Under the pieces are notes generated by a model that saw nothing but the letters and a program-made list of their open reading frames with translations, ran no database searches and was not told where the DNA came from. From Plectonema cf. radiosum LEGE 06105 (GTDB lineage: Bacteria > Cyanobacteriota > Cyanobacteriia > Cyanobacteriales > Nostocaceae), in assembly GCF_015207665.1 (NCBI RefSeq), contig NZ_JADEWL010000013.1, positions 29,446 to 93,445 of the forward strand: a DNA stretch of 64,000 nt, in the 5' to 3' direction. How positions within the stretch are numbered: position 1 is the stretch's first letter; the number at the start of each line of letters is the position of its first letter. The translations under genes were made by a program, and so were the position numbers. Below, piece by piece: positions 25,569-35,403 of the stretch.

Positions 25569-26510
25569 TTAAAATAATGAAATAATCTTACGTAAATTAA
25601 TATATTGCAACATTTGATTACCATAGACTGCCACAATAGTAAACAAAGTTCTACGGGGTTCTCTTAATATTAATTGCCAGTCAGAATTTAATGCTCGGTT
25701 TAAAAAATCTACTCCAATTTGGGGAGAAAGATGCAAGCGAAATGCTCGGCGTGCAAGGTAGCGTAAATGGTTGCTTCTTGCCTTTAAGTAATGTTTTTCA
25801 ACTAATTCGGGTGCCTTGAGTCTGGCTTTAGCCATCAAAGTTTCCCAACCTTGTTCCATTTTATAAAGCTGAGATGAAAGCCCTCCTTGTGTTGTTCTAT
25901 ACCCCAGTAAAACATGATCAATGCCTTCAATCTTCCATTGACTGCACGCAATCCGAAACAAAAAATCTAAGTCTTCAGAATAATTCATATTGCAATCAAA
26001 ACAGCCAATTTCTTCAAATACTTGCCGACGTATTACAAGATTTGATACTGTCATGGTGGGATTTTCATACAAAAAATGCTGCGGTTGCAGCTTAGTTAAA
26101 CGACCTTGAGCTATTTTTCTGGTATGCTTGCCGTCAGGAGTTAAAAACTCTACTTTTGCATAGCTGACACCTAAATGGGGATTTTTTTCTAGATGTTGAT
26201 AATGTAATGCTAATTTATCAGGAAACCATTTATCGTCAGCATCTATAAAGGCAATATATGGAGAATTAGAGCTTGCAATACCTTGATTTCGAGTTGCAGA
26301 AACTCCTCGATTTGATTGAATTAAAAGTTTAACTCGCTTGTCTTTTTGTTGATAATCTTCAGCGATGACAGCAGTATTATCTGTGGAGCCATCATCAATT
26401 ATTAATAATTCAAAATCAGTAAAAGTTTGACTTAAAACTGACTCAATTGTTTGTGCTAAATATGGAGCAGCATTATAAGCTGGCATTACTACTGTAAATG
26501 TAGTATTCAT
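25569..26510 (-). CDS. Family 2 glycosyltransferase
   Basis: 313 residues: FTVVMPAYNAAPYLAQTIES, ELLIIDDGSTDNT, NRGVSATRNQGIA and IAFIDADDKWFPDKL with the DxD metal site, then YSEDLDFLFRIA. The C-terminal helical region contains HLRYLARRAFRLH, as in the 22119-23180 enzyme. The start codon overlaps the stop of the upstream flippase gene by four bases (ATGA), which shows cotranscription and likely translational coupling. It adds a sugar of unknown identity to the lipid-linked unit. Confidence 0.92.
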   Translation of the reverse strand: MNTTFTVVMPAYNAAPYLAQTIESVLSQTFTDFELLIIDDGSTDNTAVIAEDYQQKDKRVKLLIQSNRGVSATRNQGIASSNSPYIAFIDADDKWFPDKLALHYQHLEKNPHLGVSYAKVEFLTPDGKHTRKIAQGRLTKLQPQHFLYENPTMTVSNLVIRRQVFEEIGCFDCNMNYSEDLDFLFRIACSQWKIEGIDHVLLGYRTTQGGLSSQLYKMEQGWETLMAKARLKAPELVEKHYLKARSNHLRYLARRAFRLHLSPQIGVDFLNRALNSDWQLILREPRRTLFTIVAVYGNQMLQYINLRKIISLF

Positions 26511-27784
26511 GATTTTTTATTAAATAATAAACTTGAGTTTTTCGCGAATACAAGTCTTGTTCCCCACACTGTAAATAATGGCATTGCTATAACATGAGAA
26601 ATTAACACGGATAATGCTACTCCATAAATTCCCCACTGCATACCAATTAGTAAAAAAGCAACAAAAATTCCCGTAAATATTAAACTCCAGTACAAATTTA
26701 TCCAGGCTTTATCTAAAGATTGCAACAGTAAAGCCGCAGCAGTAGCAAAGGGACGCGGTATCGCTGAAAGGCAAATTAGTACTAATATCGGAACTGCCAT
26801 TCTCCATTTTTCACCAAAAACAATCGGTACATAAAATGGAGCTAAACTTGATTGGAGAATCACCAAAGGAACTATCACCAAACTAATTGTCTTCAAGCTA
26901 TGAAAATATTTTTGTTTAAATTCATTAAAGTTATGTCTGGCAGCACAAAGGTGAGGATATAAAGGCCATACCATGATATTTATGACATTTAAACTGATGC
27001 CTAAACCTGCATTGAAAGCAAAAAAGTAAGTTCCTAAAGCTTCAACTCCTAATAATCTTCCTACTAATAAATAATCAATATTCCCTCGGAGTTTTTCTAA
27101 TAATTCATACCCGAGAATATCTTTACCAAAATAGACGATTTCTTGCCATCTTTTAAGAGTGAAAGACATTTTTGGTCGCCAAGGTTCATTGAGATGCGTC
27201 ACAATTATCCATACCGGAGTTGTGAAAAGTCCAGGTAAAACTAAAGCCCACATACCCATACCTGAAAGCGCGAATATCGGAATCAGAATGTTACCAAGCA
27301 TTGACTGAATTGCCGTACTTATAGCCGTAATTTTAAGTCTATTTGCTCTATCAATTAATGCATTATGAACTGCAAAAAACGGCATCATTAAATAGACTAA
27401 ACTGTATACGCACAGCGGCAATATGAGTTTTTCTTCTTGATAAAACCAAGCAATAGGAAAAGCCGCAGCACATTGAATTAGGAACAGCGAAATACATAAA
27501 ATCCAATTCAACCAGTAGGCTGTATCGCAAAAAACTTCTACATCTTCTTCTTTCGCTTGAACAATTTTGCCTCCAATTCCGGCTCTAAGAGTAAAAACTG
27601 TTGTAAATTCATTAATAGTTAAAACAACTGCTGCTAATCCGTAATCTTGTGGACTAAGAGCGCGGGCTAATACAACCGTTGCTCCTAAACGAAAAACGCG
27701 ATTTACTAATTCAGCACCTCCAAGCCAACCGATATTACGGATGAACTGATTTGATAATTGCTGTTTAATCTTTGTAATTATCAT
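26507..27784 (-). CDS. Wzx-like oligosaccharide flippase
   Basis: 425 residues, about 12 membrane helices, no long soluble domain. The N-terminal FIRNIGWLGGAELVNRVFRL and LARALSPQDYGLAAVVLTI are typical of the MOP/PST superfamily of polysaccharide flippases. Wzx proteins move the undecaprenyl-linked repeat unit from the cytoplasmic to the outer face of the plasma membrane. It lies between the polymerase-like gene and a GT2 gene whose start it overlaps. Together with the Wzy- and Wzz-like genes it defines a Wzx/Wzy-dependent pathway. Confidence 0.92.
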   Translation of the reverse strand: MIITKIKQQLSNQFIRNIGWLGGAELVNRVFRLGATVVLARALSPQDYGLAAVVLTINEFTTVFTLRAGIGGKIVQAKEEDVEVFCDTAYWLNWILCISLFLIQCAAAFPIAWFYQEEKLILPLCVYSLVYLMMPFFAVHNALIDRANRLKITAISTAIQSMLGNILIPIFALSGMGMWALVLPGLFTTPVWIIVTHLNEPWRPKMSFTLKRWQEIVYFGKDILGYELLEKLRGNIDYLLVGRLLGVEALGTYFFAFNAGLGISLNVINIMVWPLYPHLCAARHNFNEFKQKYFHSLKTISLVIVPLVILQSSLAPFYVPIVFGEKWRMAVPILVLICLSAIPRPFATAAALLLQSLDKAWINLYWSLIFTGIFVAFLLIGMQWGIYGVALSVLISHVIAMPLFTVWGTRLVFAKNSSLLFNKKS

Positions 27785-27826
27785 TAATTTTTTGAACGAG
27801 AGAATAGGGAGTAGGGAGTAATTAAA

Positions 27827-29086
27827 TTAAAATAATATTGGTTTTCTAACATTGTCTTGAAAGGCTATTCCGATAATTATTAAACCAGGCCAAAAAATGT
27901 ACCCCAAAATATCTATTTGTTCTCCAAAAGAAAAGAAAATAAGTACTAATAAAATGCTCAAAGCTGTTTCTGCAATTCGGCTGTGACGAGCTTTAATTAA
28001 CAAATCTATAAAACTACATAATACCGGCACTAATAAAGCTAAAAAACCTACTAATCCCTTGGTATACAGCAATCCTACCCAAGTATGATGGGAACCAATC
28101 GGTAAATTTGCTAATACAGGAGGCCCAGGTTTTTGAGTTCCATGTCCCCAAATAGGAGCTTCTTTCCAAGCGTCCATTGCTACTCTTTGTAAGGCTGCAC
28201 GAACTCTTGAAGAATCCGCTCTTGAACTGTAGAATACATCAACAAATTCTGTGGCTGCATTCGTAAGTGTGGTACTAAAAATACCGCCAATAAAGCTGAT
28301 AATTCCAGCAGTAATTTGTATCTCTGGACGAGTCAAGTTTCTCAAGCTCCAAATTATCATCAATACCATTGGTAAAGTCACCAATCCAGCCCGCGATAGA
28401 GATACAATATTCATCGCGATCGCACCAACTATACCGATGTATCGCCATCTTTTATTTGATTCCTGGAGTACTATGAAAAAATATACATTACTCACAAGAG
28501 CTAATGCCGGACACCAAGGAGTAAATAAAAACAAACGCACGTTATCCGCACCGTAATCTGACGTGTAAAATCCTACATTATGAAAAATTGGTCCGTTTTG
28601 AATTAGTCTTTCAATAGGAGAACTATAAAGAATACCTGGTAAATTTAAATAATAAGCTGCATAAGCAATAGGTATGACAATTAAGCTTTGCAAGCATAAT
28701 ATACATACCGCTCGATAAATCAATTTTGCCCTGATGTTTAAACAACCGCTCAACAAAAATAATGGTATGATAGTGGAACTCGTTAACCAACCTAAAATAC
28801 TTCTAAGTAAAACATTGGTTCCTAATCTAAAATCACTTATACCAGCATAAGTTGCCACTAAAGTAATCAGCGAATAAATTCCCCATAAAAAAATTATCCA
28901 CGGAATACTAACTTTTTCATTGGGTGGGATATCTTCAGTTTGCAGCAATATTTTGAAAACTACATATCCACCTAATACCCATCCTAATAAAGAATAAATG
29001 GGAAATAAAAGTCCTAATGCGTAAATACCATAAGTAGCGATAATTACGTACCAAACTAAACTTTCTTCAAAGTTTTGAGGTTTCAT
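27827..29086 (-). CDS. Wzy-like polysaccharide polymerase / O-antigen ligase family protein
   Basis: 419 residues with about ten to eleven membrane helices and one larger external loop (about residues 285-340) holding GHGTQKPGPP and GSHHTWVGLLYTKGLVG, a region like the Wzy_C loop of O-antigen ligase/polymerase proteins. It probably joins the flipped repeat units on the periplasmic side. The gene begins 3 bases after the stop of the Wzz-like gene and ends 43 bases before the flippase. A ligase role cannot be excluded from sequence. Confidence 0.85.
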   Translation of the reverse strand: MKPQNFEESLVWYVIIATYGIYALGLLFPIYSLLGWVLGGYVVFKILLQTEDIPPNEKVSIPWIIFLWGIYSLITLVATYAGISDFRLGTNVLLRSILGWLTSSTIIPLFLLSGCLNIRAKLIYRAVCILCLQSLIVIPIAYAAYYLNLPGILYSSPIERLIQNGPIFHNVGFYTSDYGADNVRLFLFTPWCPALALVSNVYFFIVLQESNKRWRYIGIVGAIAMNIVSLSRAGLVTLPMVLMIIWSLRNLTRPEIQITAGIISFIGGIFSTTLTNAATEFVDVFYSSRADSSRVRAALQRVAMDAWKEAPIWGHGTQKPGPPVLANLPIGSHHTWVGLLYTKGLVGFLALLVPVLCSFIDLLIKARHSRIAETALSILLVLIFFSFGEQIDILGYIFWPGLIIIGIAFQDNVRKPILF

Positions 29087-29089
29087 GAT

Positions 29090-30604
29090 TTACTGATAGT
29101 CTTCTACAAATTCTGGATATTCTACATATTCTTGCAATTGATTTTTATTGTGTTTTTGTTGTTGCGATTGACGTTTCCATAAGCCAAAAATTCCGCTAGT
29201 AAGTAATAGTGAACCGAATGTTGCACCGAGTAAAACTAAATTTTTTCTTGGTCCGGATGTATTTGTTGGTAAACTTGGTCTGGCTAGAATTTGAATTTGT
29301 GGATATGAAGCCGAAACAGTGGTTTTTGCTAAGTCTAATTTAGCAATTGTCGATGAAAATACTGCTTCAGCAACTTGGACATCTCGCTTTAAGTCTTCCA
29401 TCACTGACTGTTGCTGAGATAATTTTTGTAATCTTTGTTCTAATTGAGAAATTTGCGCGTCTAAAGTTTCTATTTGAGCTTTTGTTCCTTGTTTTTCTAC
29501 GCTTGTTGTCACCAACTGCTCGGATAATATGGCACGTTTGGAGCCAGATGATTCGTTATTACTAAAGTTTAGCCGATTAATTAAAGCCATACTTATGGGA
29601 CGATTTAACAAGGCTTGCGCTCTGGCTAAAAGAGCATTTTGGGATGCTTCCTGTTCTCTTTGGAGATTAATAATTGTGGGATGAACCGATGTCAATTTTG
29701 CACTTGAGGTAATTAATTGACTTGTGGCTTCACTATAGTTTTTCAGATAATTTTGAAACAGCGGATCTGCTTGGAGAACAAAAGCATCTGAGGCTTGATT
29801 AGAAGACAAATTTAAATTATTAGATAATTCCGACATTCGAGCTTGTGATTGTTCACCTTGAGCTGTTAATTCAGCCCGTTGCTTGCGTAATCCCTCTATA
29901 TTTATCGCTAAATTGCTGAGTTGTTCTTCGGAGTTTAAACCCGAAGCTACTTTAAAAGCACTCAGTCTTTTTTGAGCCGCTATTAATTTACGTCGGGAAA
30001 CTTCCATCCCAGATTCTAATCGTACTTTTTCCTGACCAATTTCTTCAATTCTTAACTGTTCTAATTTAACTTCAAAGGCATTTTGTAAAGCTACTGATTT
30101 ATTTCTCGCTTGTTGAGGGGTAGAGCCTTGAAACTCAAATTTCATTAGCGATGTATTGTCTACTGTCTTAATTCGAGGATTACCAAATTCTTTTAACGGC
30201 ATATTGATATTTGAAGCTGCCGCACTTAAAACTTCCTCGGCGCTGGCAATCGCTTTATAATTTTCTCTAGGGTCGTAATTAGCCCCAGCATAAGCTGAAT
30301 AATTTTGGGATGTCGCTTGTCCAATATTGGGCAGGTTAATATTAGAGGTTGAACCAGAACCAGGAATATTAATCGTCCATTCACTGATATATTTTGGTTT
30401 GGCTACAGACAAATAGATAAAAGCCCCACTCCAGATACCTCCATTTACTAAAAGTAGAGTGATTAAGTAAAATATTCCTGATATTTTCGGCGCTGAAGAG
30501 CTTTTTTCGGGATAACCTCTGGTTTCTTCAAAAGAAGCTTTTGGCGGATGTTCAACGCTGACTATCTTCCCGTTCTTAAATTTAACAAATGGATTTTTAT
30601 TCAA
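29090..30604 (-). CDS. Wzz-type polysaccharide co-polymerase
   Basis: 504 residues: a cytoplasmic N-terminal part, a membrane helix (about 45-67), a long periplasmic coiled-coil region (about 190-420, rich in Gln, Glu, Leu, with AQKRLSAFKV and QISQLEQRLQKLSQQQ), and a second membrane helix (about 452-473). It controls chain length during Wzy polymerisation. There is no C-terminal tyrosine kinase domain, so any BY-kinase would be encoded elsewhere. The start appears to be TTG at 30604, supported by AGAGG seven bases upstream; no in-frame ATG is close. The polymerase gene follows after 3 bases. Confidence 0.9.
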   Translation of the reverse strand: MNKNPFVKFKNGKIVSVEHPPKASFEETRGYPEKSSSAPKISGIFYLITLLLVNGGIWSGAFIYLSVAKPKYISEWTINIPGSGSTSNINLPNIGQATSQNYSAYAGANYDPRENYKAIASAEEVLSAAASNINMPLKEFGNPRIKTVDNTSLMKFEFQGSTPQQARNKSVALQNAFEVKLEQLRIEEIGQEKVRLESGMEVSRRKLIAAQKRLSAFKVASGLNSEEQLSNLAINIEGLRKQRAELTAQGEQSQARMSELSNNLNLSSNQASDAFVLQADPLFQNYLKNYSEATSQLITSSAKLTSVHPTIINLQREQEASQNALLARAQALLNRPISMALINRLNFSNNESSGSKRAILSEQLVTTSVEKQGTKAQIETLDAQISQLEQRLQKLSQQQSVMEDLKRDVQVAEAVFSSTIAKLDLAKTTVSASYPQIQILARPSLPTNTSGPRKNLVLLGATFGSLLLTSGIFGLWKRQSQQQKHNKNQLQEYVEYPEFVEDYQ

Positions 30605-30763
30605 ATTAACACCTCTTGTAAATTACGCTCTATTTATCGGAATTAATATTAGAATAATTTGCTGTTGACAAAAATTAAAAAAAAGAATGTAGCTAATAAT
30701 TATTAGATTAATTCACCGTCAAATATTGTTACTGATTTAAAGTCTTGAGCTACATCTTATTTT

Positions 30764-31210
30764 TTAAAGATTTCTGTCACCAACTATTTTTGCATGCCTG
30801 CGAGTAAATTCGCTTACACTCGGATTTCCTCTGGTTTCATCTACTCCCATAGCTTGTTCCCACAGTTGAGGAGGTGCCACCGATATTGAATAGGATTTAC
30901 ATTCAACATTTTTCTCGGAGCTTTTGCTGATTAATTTGACATGATACCATTTCGTTTGTTGGCATTCATCGCACCAAAATGCTTCTAACCACTCGTCTTC
31001 TAATAGCACTGCGGTTTGACTCGCAATTAATATTAGTGCATTCTGTCGTCCTATTCCTTTTTGTTGAAGTTGTTTGGCATCAGTAGCAAATAATTTATAT
31101 TTTTGACTGACGCTATGTAAATAACATCCATGCACAGGACACTTGATAGCCCTTCTTTTAGAACGCTTGCGATTGCGATCGCACCTTTTGAGCAATTTAA
31201 TTTCTGTCAT
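30764..31210 (-). CDS. Conserved Cys-rich hypothetical protein heading the polysaccharide run
   Basis: 148 residues from the ATG at 31210; a TTG at 31222 would add four residues. The N-terminus is very basic (LKRCDRNRKRSKRRAIKCP), followed by CPVHGCYL, the helix QQKGIGRQNALILIASQTAV, and WLEAFWCDECQQTKWYHV. The two Cys pairs (CPVHGC with CDEC) could hold one zinc ion. The basic start and Cys sites suggest nucleic-acid binding, which is inference. It is the most upstream minus-strand gene before the polysaccharide operon, 160 bases from the Wzz-like gene, so it may regulate it. Confidence 0.7.
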   Translation of the reverse strand: MTEIKLLKRCDRNRKRSKRRAIKCPVHGCYLHSVSQKYKLFATDAKQLQQKGIGRQNALILIASQTAVLLEDEWLEAFWCDECQQTKWYHVKLISKSSEKNVECKSYSISVAPPQLWEQAMGVDETRGNPSVSEFTRRHAKIVGDRNL

Positions 31211-32252
31211 AAATACATACAATACCCATAATCACAGACTAGAAAAGCAGCTTGATTGGAAAATTTTTAATGCACCCATTTCTCTCAACTCACACTACAA
31301 ACAAAATACATGGTTCAACTTTCACTGCTTAATCAGTAAGGCAAAAGTCTGGCTATATACACAGCTTGGCGCATCAACAAGAGTCCAATTTTTACTCAAC
31401 ACTTCTGAATGCAACTATTTAACTAAATTGAATATTGTCTGTTGTCTGATTCAGCATTTAATAGATGCAATTCAATCACTTCAGCTATGGTATTTTATAG
31501 ATATAAAATTCTCGAAATATTCATTTTCATTTAAACCTCTTATTTCCTGTTGCTTATTTACAGTTACTGTAAGAATACTTGAGGGTAATCATACAATAAG
31601 TTTTTATTTATTTGCAACTAAATTATCTATATTCATACCATTCTCAGCCAGAAATACTTGCTTGCTAGAGCCACTAGCAACTCAGTATTTTTTAGCCGCA
31701 AAAAAAAATTATAGACATTACCTTTAAATCGCATTTTACAGAAGGTACATAGTTACTTGTAATCATATGTTCCTTGCCGGAATAAGTAACCTATATAGCA
31801 CTTACACAATGCTGATTTGGAGGGACTGAGATCCAATAGACCATCAAAGCCCAACTTCCATTAAACACATAAATCAATTGTTGTTAAATAGGGCTACACT
31901 TGCAAACAATACGCAGATTTAACAAAGTGCTTAATAATTTTCTCAAGGATGCATTGATAATTGATCATTGTTGAACTACATGGTATGAGGAAAGGCTAAT
32001 TATCAATTCTCAATTATTGAATAGATAATTTTTTTTTACTTTCTCCCATGAATCTGTGAAATACAATATCATTTTATACAAAGAAAATATTTAGATGTCA
32101 AATCCACAGAAAATGTAGGTAGATAGAATCTTAATTTACTTAATGAAAAATCAATTCAGCAAGTCATTAACATAAGCCTCCCTTTATGTTTTTTTTTATA
32201 CAGCCGATGTTATCAGCACTTTAGAAATAGTAACAATACCTTAGCTACTAAT

Positions 32253-32296
32253 TTCATAATATCTTGATATTGGCTTCATAATACCTTGATATTGAG
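32253..32296. promoter_or_regulatory. Tandem 22-bp repeats with AATATC-TT-GATATT cores
   Basis: Two adjacent 22-bp units beginning TTCATAATA, each carrying AATATCTTGATATT (first, perfect inverted repeat) or AATACCTTGATATT (second). A third TATCTTGATATT is at about 32407. Spacing of 22 bp is two helical turns, so proteins would bind on one face. An operator array is inference. Confidence 0.45.
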
Positions 32297-32660
32297 TACT
32301 AAAATAGTTTTCTCAATCAATAAGCAACATAGCTATCAAATATAGCTACAATAAGTATTTTGCGGAAAATATTAAGAAATTATTTATTTTCTTATCAGTA
32401 ATTATACAGTATCTTGATATTTTCTTTAAAATAAATTTTTATGCATATTATTCTCATTCATGTAATGCTCTATGGAAAAAAATCGACAAAAAGTAGGCAT
32501 TGCATAAGTATAATAAATTATCTTTGTCATCCTCCGTAGAGTAACGAGAAAGCTACATAGAGCAAATCAGAGTTCAAATATTGGACGCACAAAGATAGCT
32601 ATCTAATAAGTTTTTGAGACTTTGAATAGAGGCAACTTTAGGTGAATCTTCCGTGGAGTA

Positions 32661-32725
32661 AGAAGTCGGGTTTTTATTGCTGTTACAAGGGTGTTACGGA
32701 TATTGATGGCAAAAACCCGACTTCT
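32661..32725. repeat. 65-bp inverted-repeat element, copy 2
   Basis: Arms AGAAGTCGGGTTTTT (32661-32675) and AAAAACCCGACTTCT (32711-32725) around a 35-base interior, the same length as copy 1 at 16837-16901. It lies 41 bases past the aspS stop and may also form a transcript-ending hairpin there. Confidence 0.9.
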
Positions 32726-32765
32726 ATAAAGACGACTGACTATTTATCCCAATTATCCGCAAAAA

Positions 32766-34553
32766 TTACTTAGATTTGGGCTTATATGTGGAAGTAACGT
32801 GCAATTCTTTGAGCTGAGAAACATCTACAGTTGAAGGTGCATCTGTTAACAAACAACTTGCTTGTTGGGTTTTGGGAAAAGCAATTACATCTCGAATTGA
32901 TTCTTCACCTGCTAATAGCATAACCAATCGATCTAAACCGTAAGCAATACCACCGTGAGGAGGAGTACCATATTCAAAAGCTTCTAAAAGAAAGCCAAAT
33001 TTATTGTATGCTTCATCAACAGATAAACCGATTGTTTCAAATACTTGTTCTTGAATTTCCCGTTGATAAATCCGTAAACTACCACCACCAATTTCAAAAC
33101 CGTTGAATACTAAATCATAAGCTTGAGCGCGTGCAGTTTTTAAGTCTTTTAAATCATCAGGATGGGGTGCGGTGAATGGGTGATGTAATGCTTCCAGACG
33201 TTTTTGTTCTGCATTCCATTCAAACATTGGGAAATCTGTAATCCAGAGTAAATTGATTTTATCTGGTTCAATTAGTTTGAATTCTTTAGCTATAAATTGA
33301 CGCAATCTATCTAAGGTTTTATTAACAGTATCGGCATCGGCAGCAGCAAACAATAATAAATGTCCGGGTAAAGCATTGGTGCGCTGCAAAATTTCTTGTT
33401 TTTGTTCATCAGTCAAGTTATCTTTGATTGCACCTATGGTATCAATTTCCCCGTTTTCTTTAACGCGGATGTAGGCTAACCCTTTAGCGCCGGCTTCACT
33501 CGCTTCTCTAAAAATGTCCCCACCCGGTTTAATACGGACATTAGAAATTACATCACCGCCGGGAATTGGCAGAATTTTAATAATGCCGCCTTTGGCAACA
33601 GTATCGCGGAAAACTTTAAACTCACAATCTTTAAGTACCTCAGAGACATTAACTAGTTCTAATTCATAGCGTGTATCAGGTTTATCACTGCCGTAGCGTT
33701 CCATTGCTTCAGCATAGGTAAGACGCGGAAAAGCATCGGGTAAGTCAATGTTTTTAACAGCTTTGAAAATATGACCAACTAACTTTTCATTAAGGGCGAT
33801 AATTTCATCAAGGGACATGAAACTCATTTCCATATCCAATTGAGTAAATTCCGGTTGTCTATCAGCGCGTAAATCTTCATCGCGGAAGCAACGGGCAATT
33901 TGATAATATCGGTCAGTACCCGATACCATGAGAATCTGTTTGAACAGTTGCGGTGACTGGGGTAGAGCGAACCATTCACCGGGATTCACCCGACTCGGTA
34001 AAAGAAAATCCCGTGCGCCTTCGGGAGTCGAACGAGTTAATATGGGAGTCTCAATTTCGATAAAGTTTTCTTGGTCTTCGAGGAAACGACGAATAGCTTT
34101 GACAACTTGGTGACGTAACTGTAGATTACCCGCCATACGTTCCCGACGCAAATCCAAATAACGGTATTTTAACCGTAAATCTTCCCGTACCGATTCCGTA
34201 TCGGCAGTAGAAACTTGAAAAGGTAATTGCGATCGCACTGCATTTAGCAGTTCAATATTATCGACGTAGATTTCGATTTCACCAGTGGGTAAACGAGTAT
34301 TTAGGGAATCATCCGGACGTTGGGATACTCTACCCGTGACTTTGACAACGTACTCTGAACGTAGGGAATTCGCTTGTTCGTAAGATACGGGAGTACGTTG
34401 TGGATCGCTAACGATTTGTACAATGCCACTGCGATCGCGCAAGTCTAAAAATATCACACCCCCATGATCGCGACGACGGTCTACCCATCCATACAAGGTG
34501 ACAGTTTCTCCGATATGAGATGAACGGACTTCGCCGCAATAATAAGTTCGCAT
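32766..34553 (-). CDS. aspS: Aspartate--tRNA ligase
   Basis: 595 residues, the bacterial-type length. N-terminal OB-fold anticodon-binding domain (about 1-105: [20 protein letters not shown], split at 20), catalytic class II domain with motif 2 ([19 protein letters not shown]), a GAD insertion (about 290-420) and motif 3 ([15 protein letters not shown]). It charges tRNA-Asp with aspartate; whether it also charges tRNA-Asn depends on whether the genome has gatCAB without asnS, which cannot be judged here. It appears to be transcribed alone; a dispersed inverted repeat follows its stop. Confidence 0.98.
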   Translation of the reverse strand: MRTYYCGEVRSSHIGETVTLYGWVDRRRDHGGVIFLDLRDRSGIVQIVSDPQRTPVSYEQANSLRSEYVVKVTGRVSQRPDDSLNTRLPTGEIEIYVDNIELLNAVRSQLPFQVSTADTESVREDLRLKYRYLDLRRERMAGNLQLRHQVVKAIRRFLEDQENFIEIETPILTRSTPEGARDFLLPSRVNPGEWFALPQSPQLFKQILMVSGTDRYYQIARCFRDEDLRADRQPEFTQLDMEMSFMSLDEIIALNEKLVGHIFKAVKNIDLPDAFPRLTYAEAMERYGSDKPDTRYELELVNVSEVLKDCEFKVFRDTVAKGGIIKILPIPGGDVISNVRIKPGGDIFREASEAGAKGLAYIRVKENGEIDTIGAIKDNLTDEQKQEILQRTNALPGHLLLFAAADADTVNKTLDRLRQFIAKEFKLIEPDKINLLWITDFPMFEWNAEQKRLEALHHPFTAPHPDDLKDLKTARAQAYDLVFNGFEIGGGSLRIYQREIQEQVFETIGLSVDEAYNKFGFLLEAFEYGTPPHGGIAYGLDRLVMLLAGEESIRDVIAFPKTQQASCLLTDAPSTVDVSQLKELHVTSTYKPKSK

Positions 34554-34653
34554 AGGTATTACTTCTTAAAATTCGAGCAGGGATTTTCAAGTTTTTGTAA
34601 AAACCTTATTATTATATTTGGGAATGAGTAATTAGAAATGGCGAATGGGGAAT

Positions 34654-34696
34654 TTGACCTTTGACCTTTGACCTTAAACCTTAGACCTTAGACCTA
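34654..34696. repeat. TTTGACC/TTAGACC heptamer repeats
   Basis: Three TTTGACC and two TTAGACC units with TTAAACC between, in the gap upstream of aspS. The same repeat in the other orientation (GGTTAAA) occurs at 55135-55165. Confidence 0.85.
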
Positions 34697-34789
34697 ATAT
34701 GATCGATTTTAAATTAAAACCTCCCTATCTAGCTAAAAAAAGACGCTGCATAATTGCAACGTCCCCAATAAATTAGTTTATATTTACTA

Positions 34790-35188
34790 CTAAGGTTTGG
34801 GACGTGGTGCTGTTAGTACATCCCAAGCTGCTTGTGCAGCTGCTTGTAAGCGATCGCCAAGTTCTTGAACTTCTGCAATAATCGATTCAAAGTTTTTGGT
34901 GGCTTCATTTTGCACCATATCAAAAGCATTTTCGATACGAGCGCGTTCGATCAGTTGGTTTTGTTCGATTGCTTCTCGCGCTTGACGTACCGCATTTAAG
35001 TAGGTTTCGCGAGTCAGGGTACCGGCAGATTGTGCTTCAACTTGAGCGCGTCTTTTGAGGGCTTCAATCAAAGCTGCGGTTTCGTGCTTGACATCCTCAC
35101 TTTCTCCAACCATCTGGCTTTCTACCATTTCAGTGGTTTGAGGGCTGACTTCTACTATTACTTTGGGTTCTTCGTTGTTATCTGTCAT
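34790..35188 (-). CDS. Conserved coiled-coil hypothetical protein
   Basis: 132 residues, acidic, predicted almost entirely helical. The N-terminal 40 residues are Glu/Val/Thr-rich; residues about 45-125 form an amphipathic coiled coil rich in Ala, Glu, Gln and Arg (LIEALKRRAQVEAQS, ARIENAFDMVQNEATKNFE), ending with APRPKP. It resembles short cyanobacterial hypotheticals found near aspS or htpX but has no motif that gives a function. No membrane segment is present. The gene is flanked by gaps of more than 200 bases, so it is probably its own transcription unit. Confidence 0.75.
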   Translation of the reverse strand: MTDNNEEPKVIVEVSPQTTEMVESQMVGESEDVKHETAALIEALKRRAQVEAQSAGTLTRETYLNAVRQAREAIEQNQLIERARIENAFDMVQNEATKNFESIIAEVQELGDRLQAAAQAAWDVLTAPRPKP

Positions 35189-35403
35189 GATTTTAGATAC
35201 AGGTAAGGAACTATGAATTATTAATTATTAATTATTCAGTTTCAAGTTGGAAAACAGTAGTTTTCAATGGCTAAGAATACACGAATTAGAACAAAAACAC
35301 AATTTAAACAATTTAATTTGTTTTAATTTCTTTGTTGGCAATTTTTGCAAAGTTGCTCGATTCAAGCCCAGATTTGCGATTTATTTTCCACCTTAATCTT
35401 TAA

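Larger units (their letters stand above)
31211..32765. other. Long AT-rich non-coding stretch upstream of the polysaccharide run
   Basis: 1,555 bases between the aspS stop and the Cys-rich gene. Contents: a pair of 22-bp tandem repeats with a palindromic core (32253-32296), a related core at about 32407, and a 65-bp inverted-repeat element (32661-32725). An ORF at 31143-31727 (+) has low-complexity, non-protein-like composition and I do not accept it. The length suggests regulatory sequence or untranslated RNA for the polysaccharide genes. Confidence 0.5.

Noticed and set aside
31143..31727. 194-codon plus-strand ORF next to the polysaccharide cluster
   Set aside because: Begins antisense to the Cys-rich gene, has low-complexity composition with no domain-like pattern and no ribosome site; a chance frame in AT-rich DNA.
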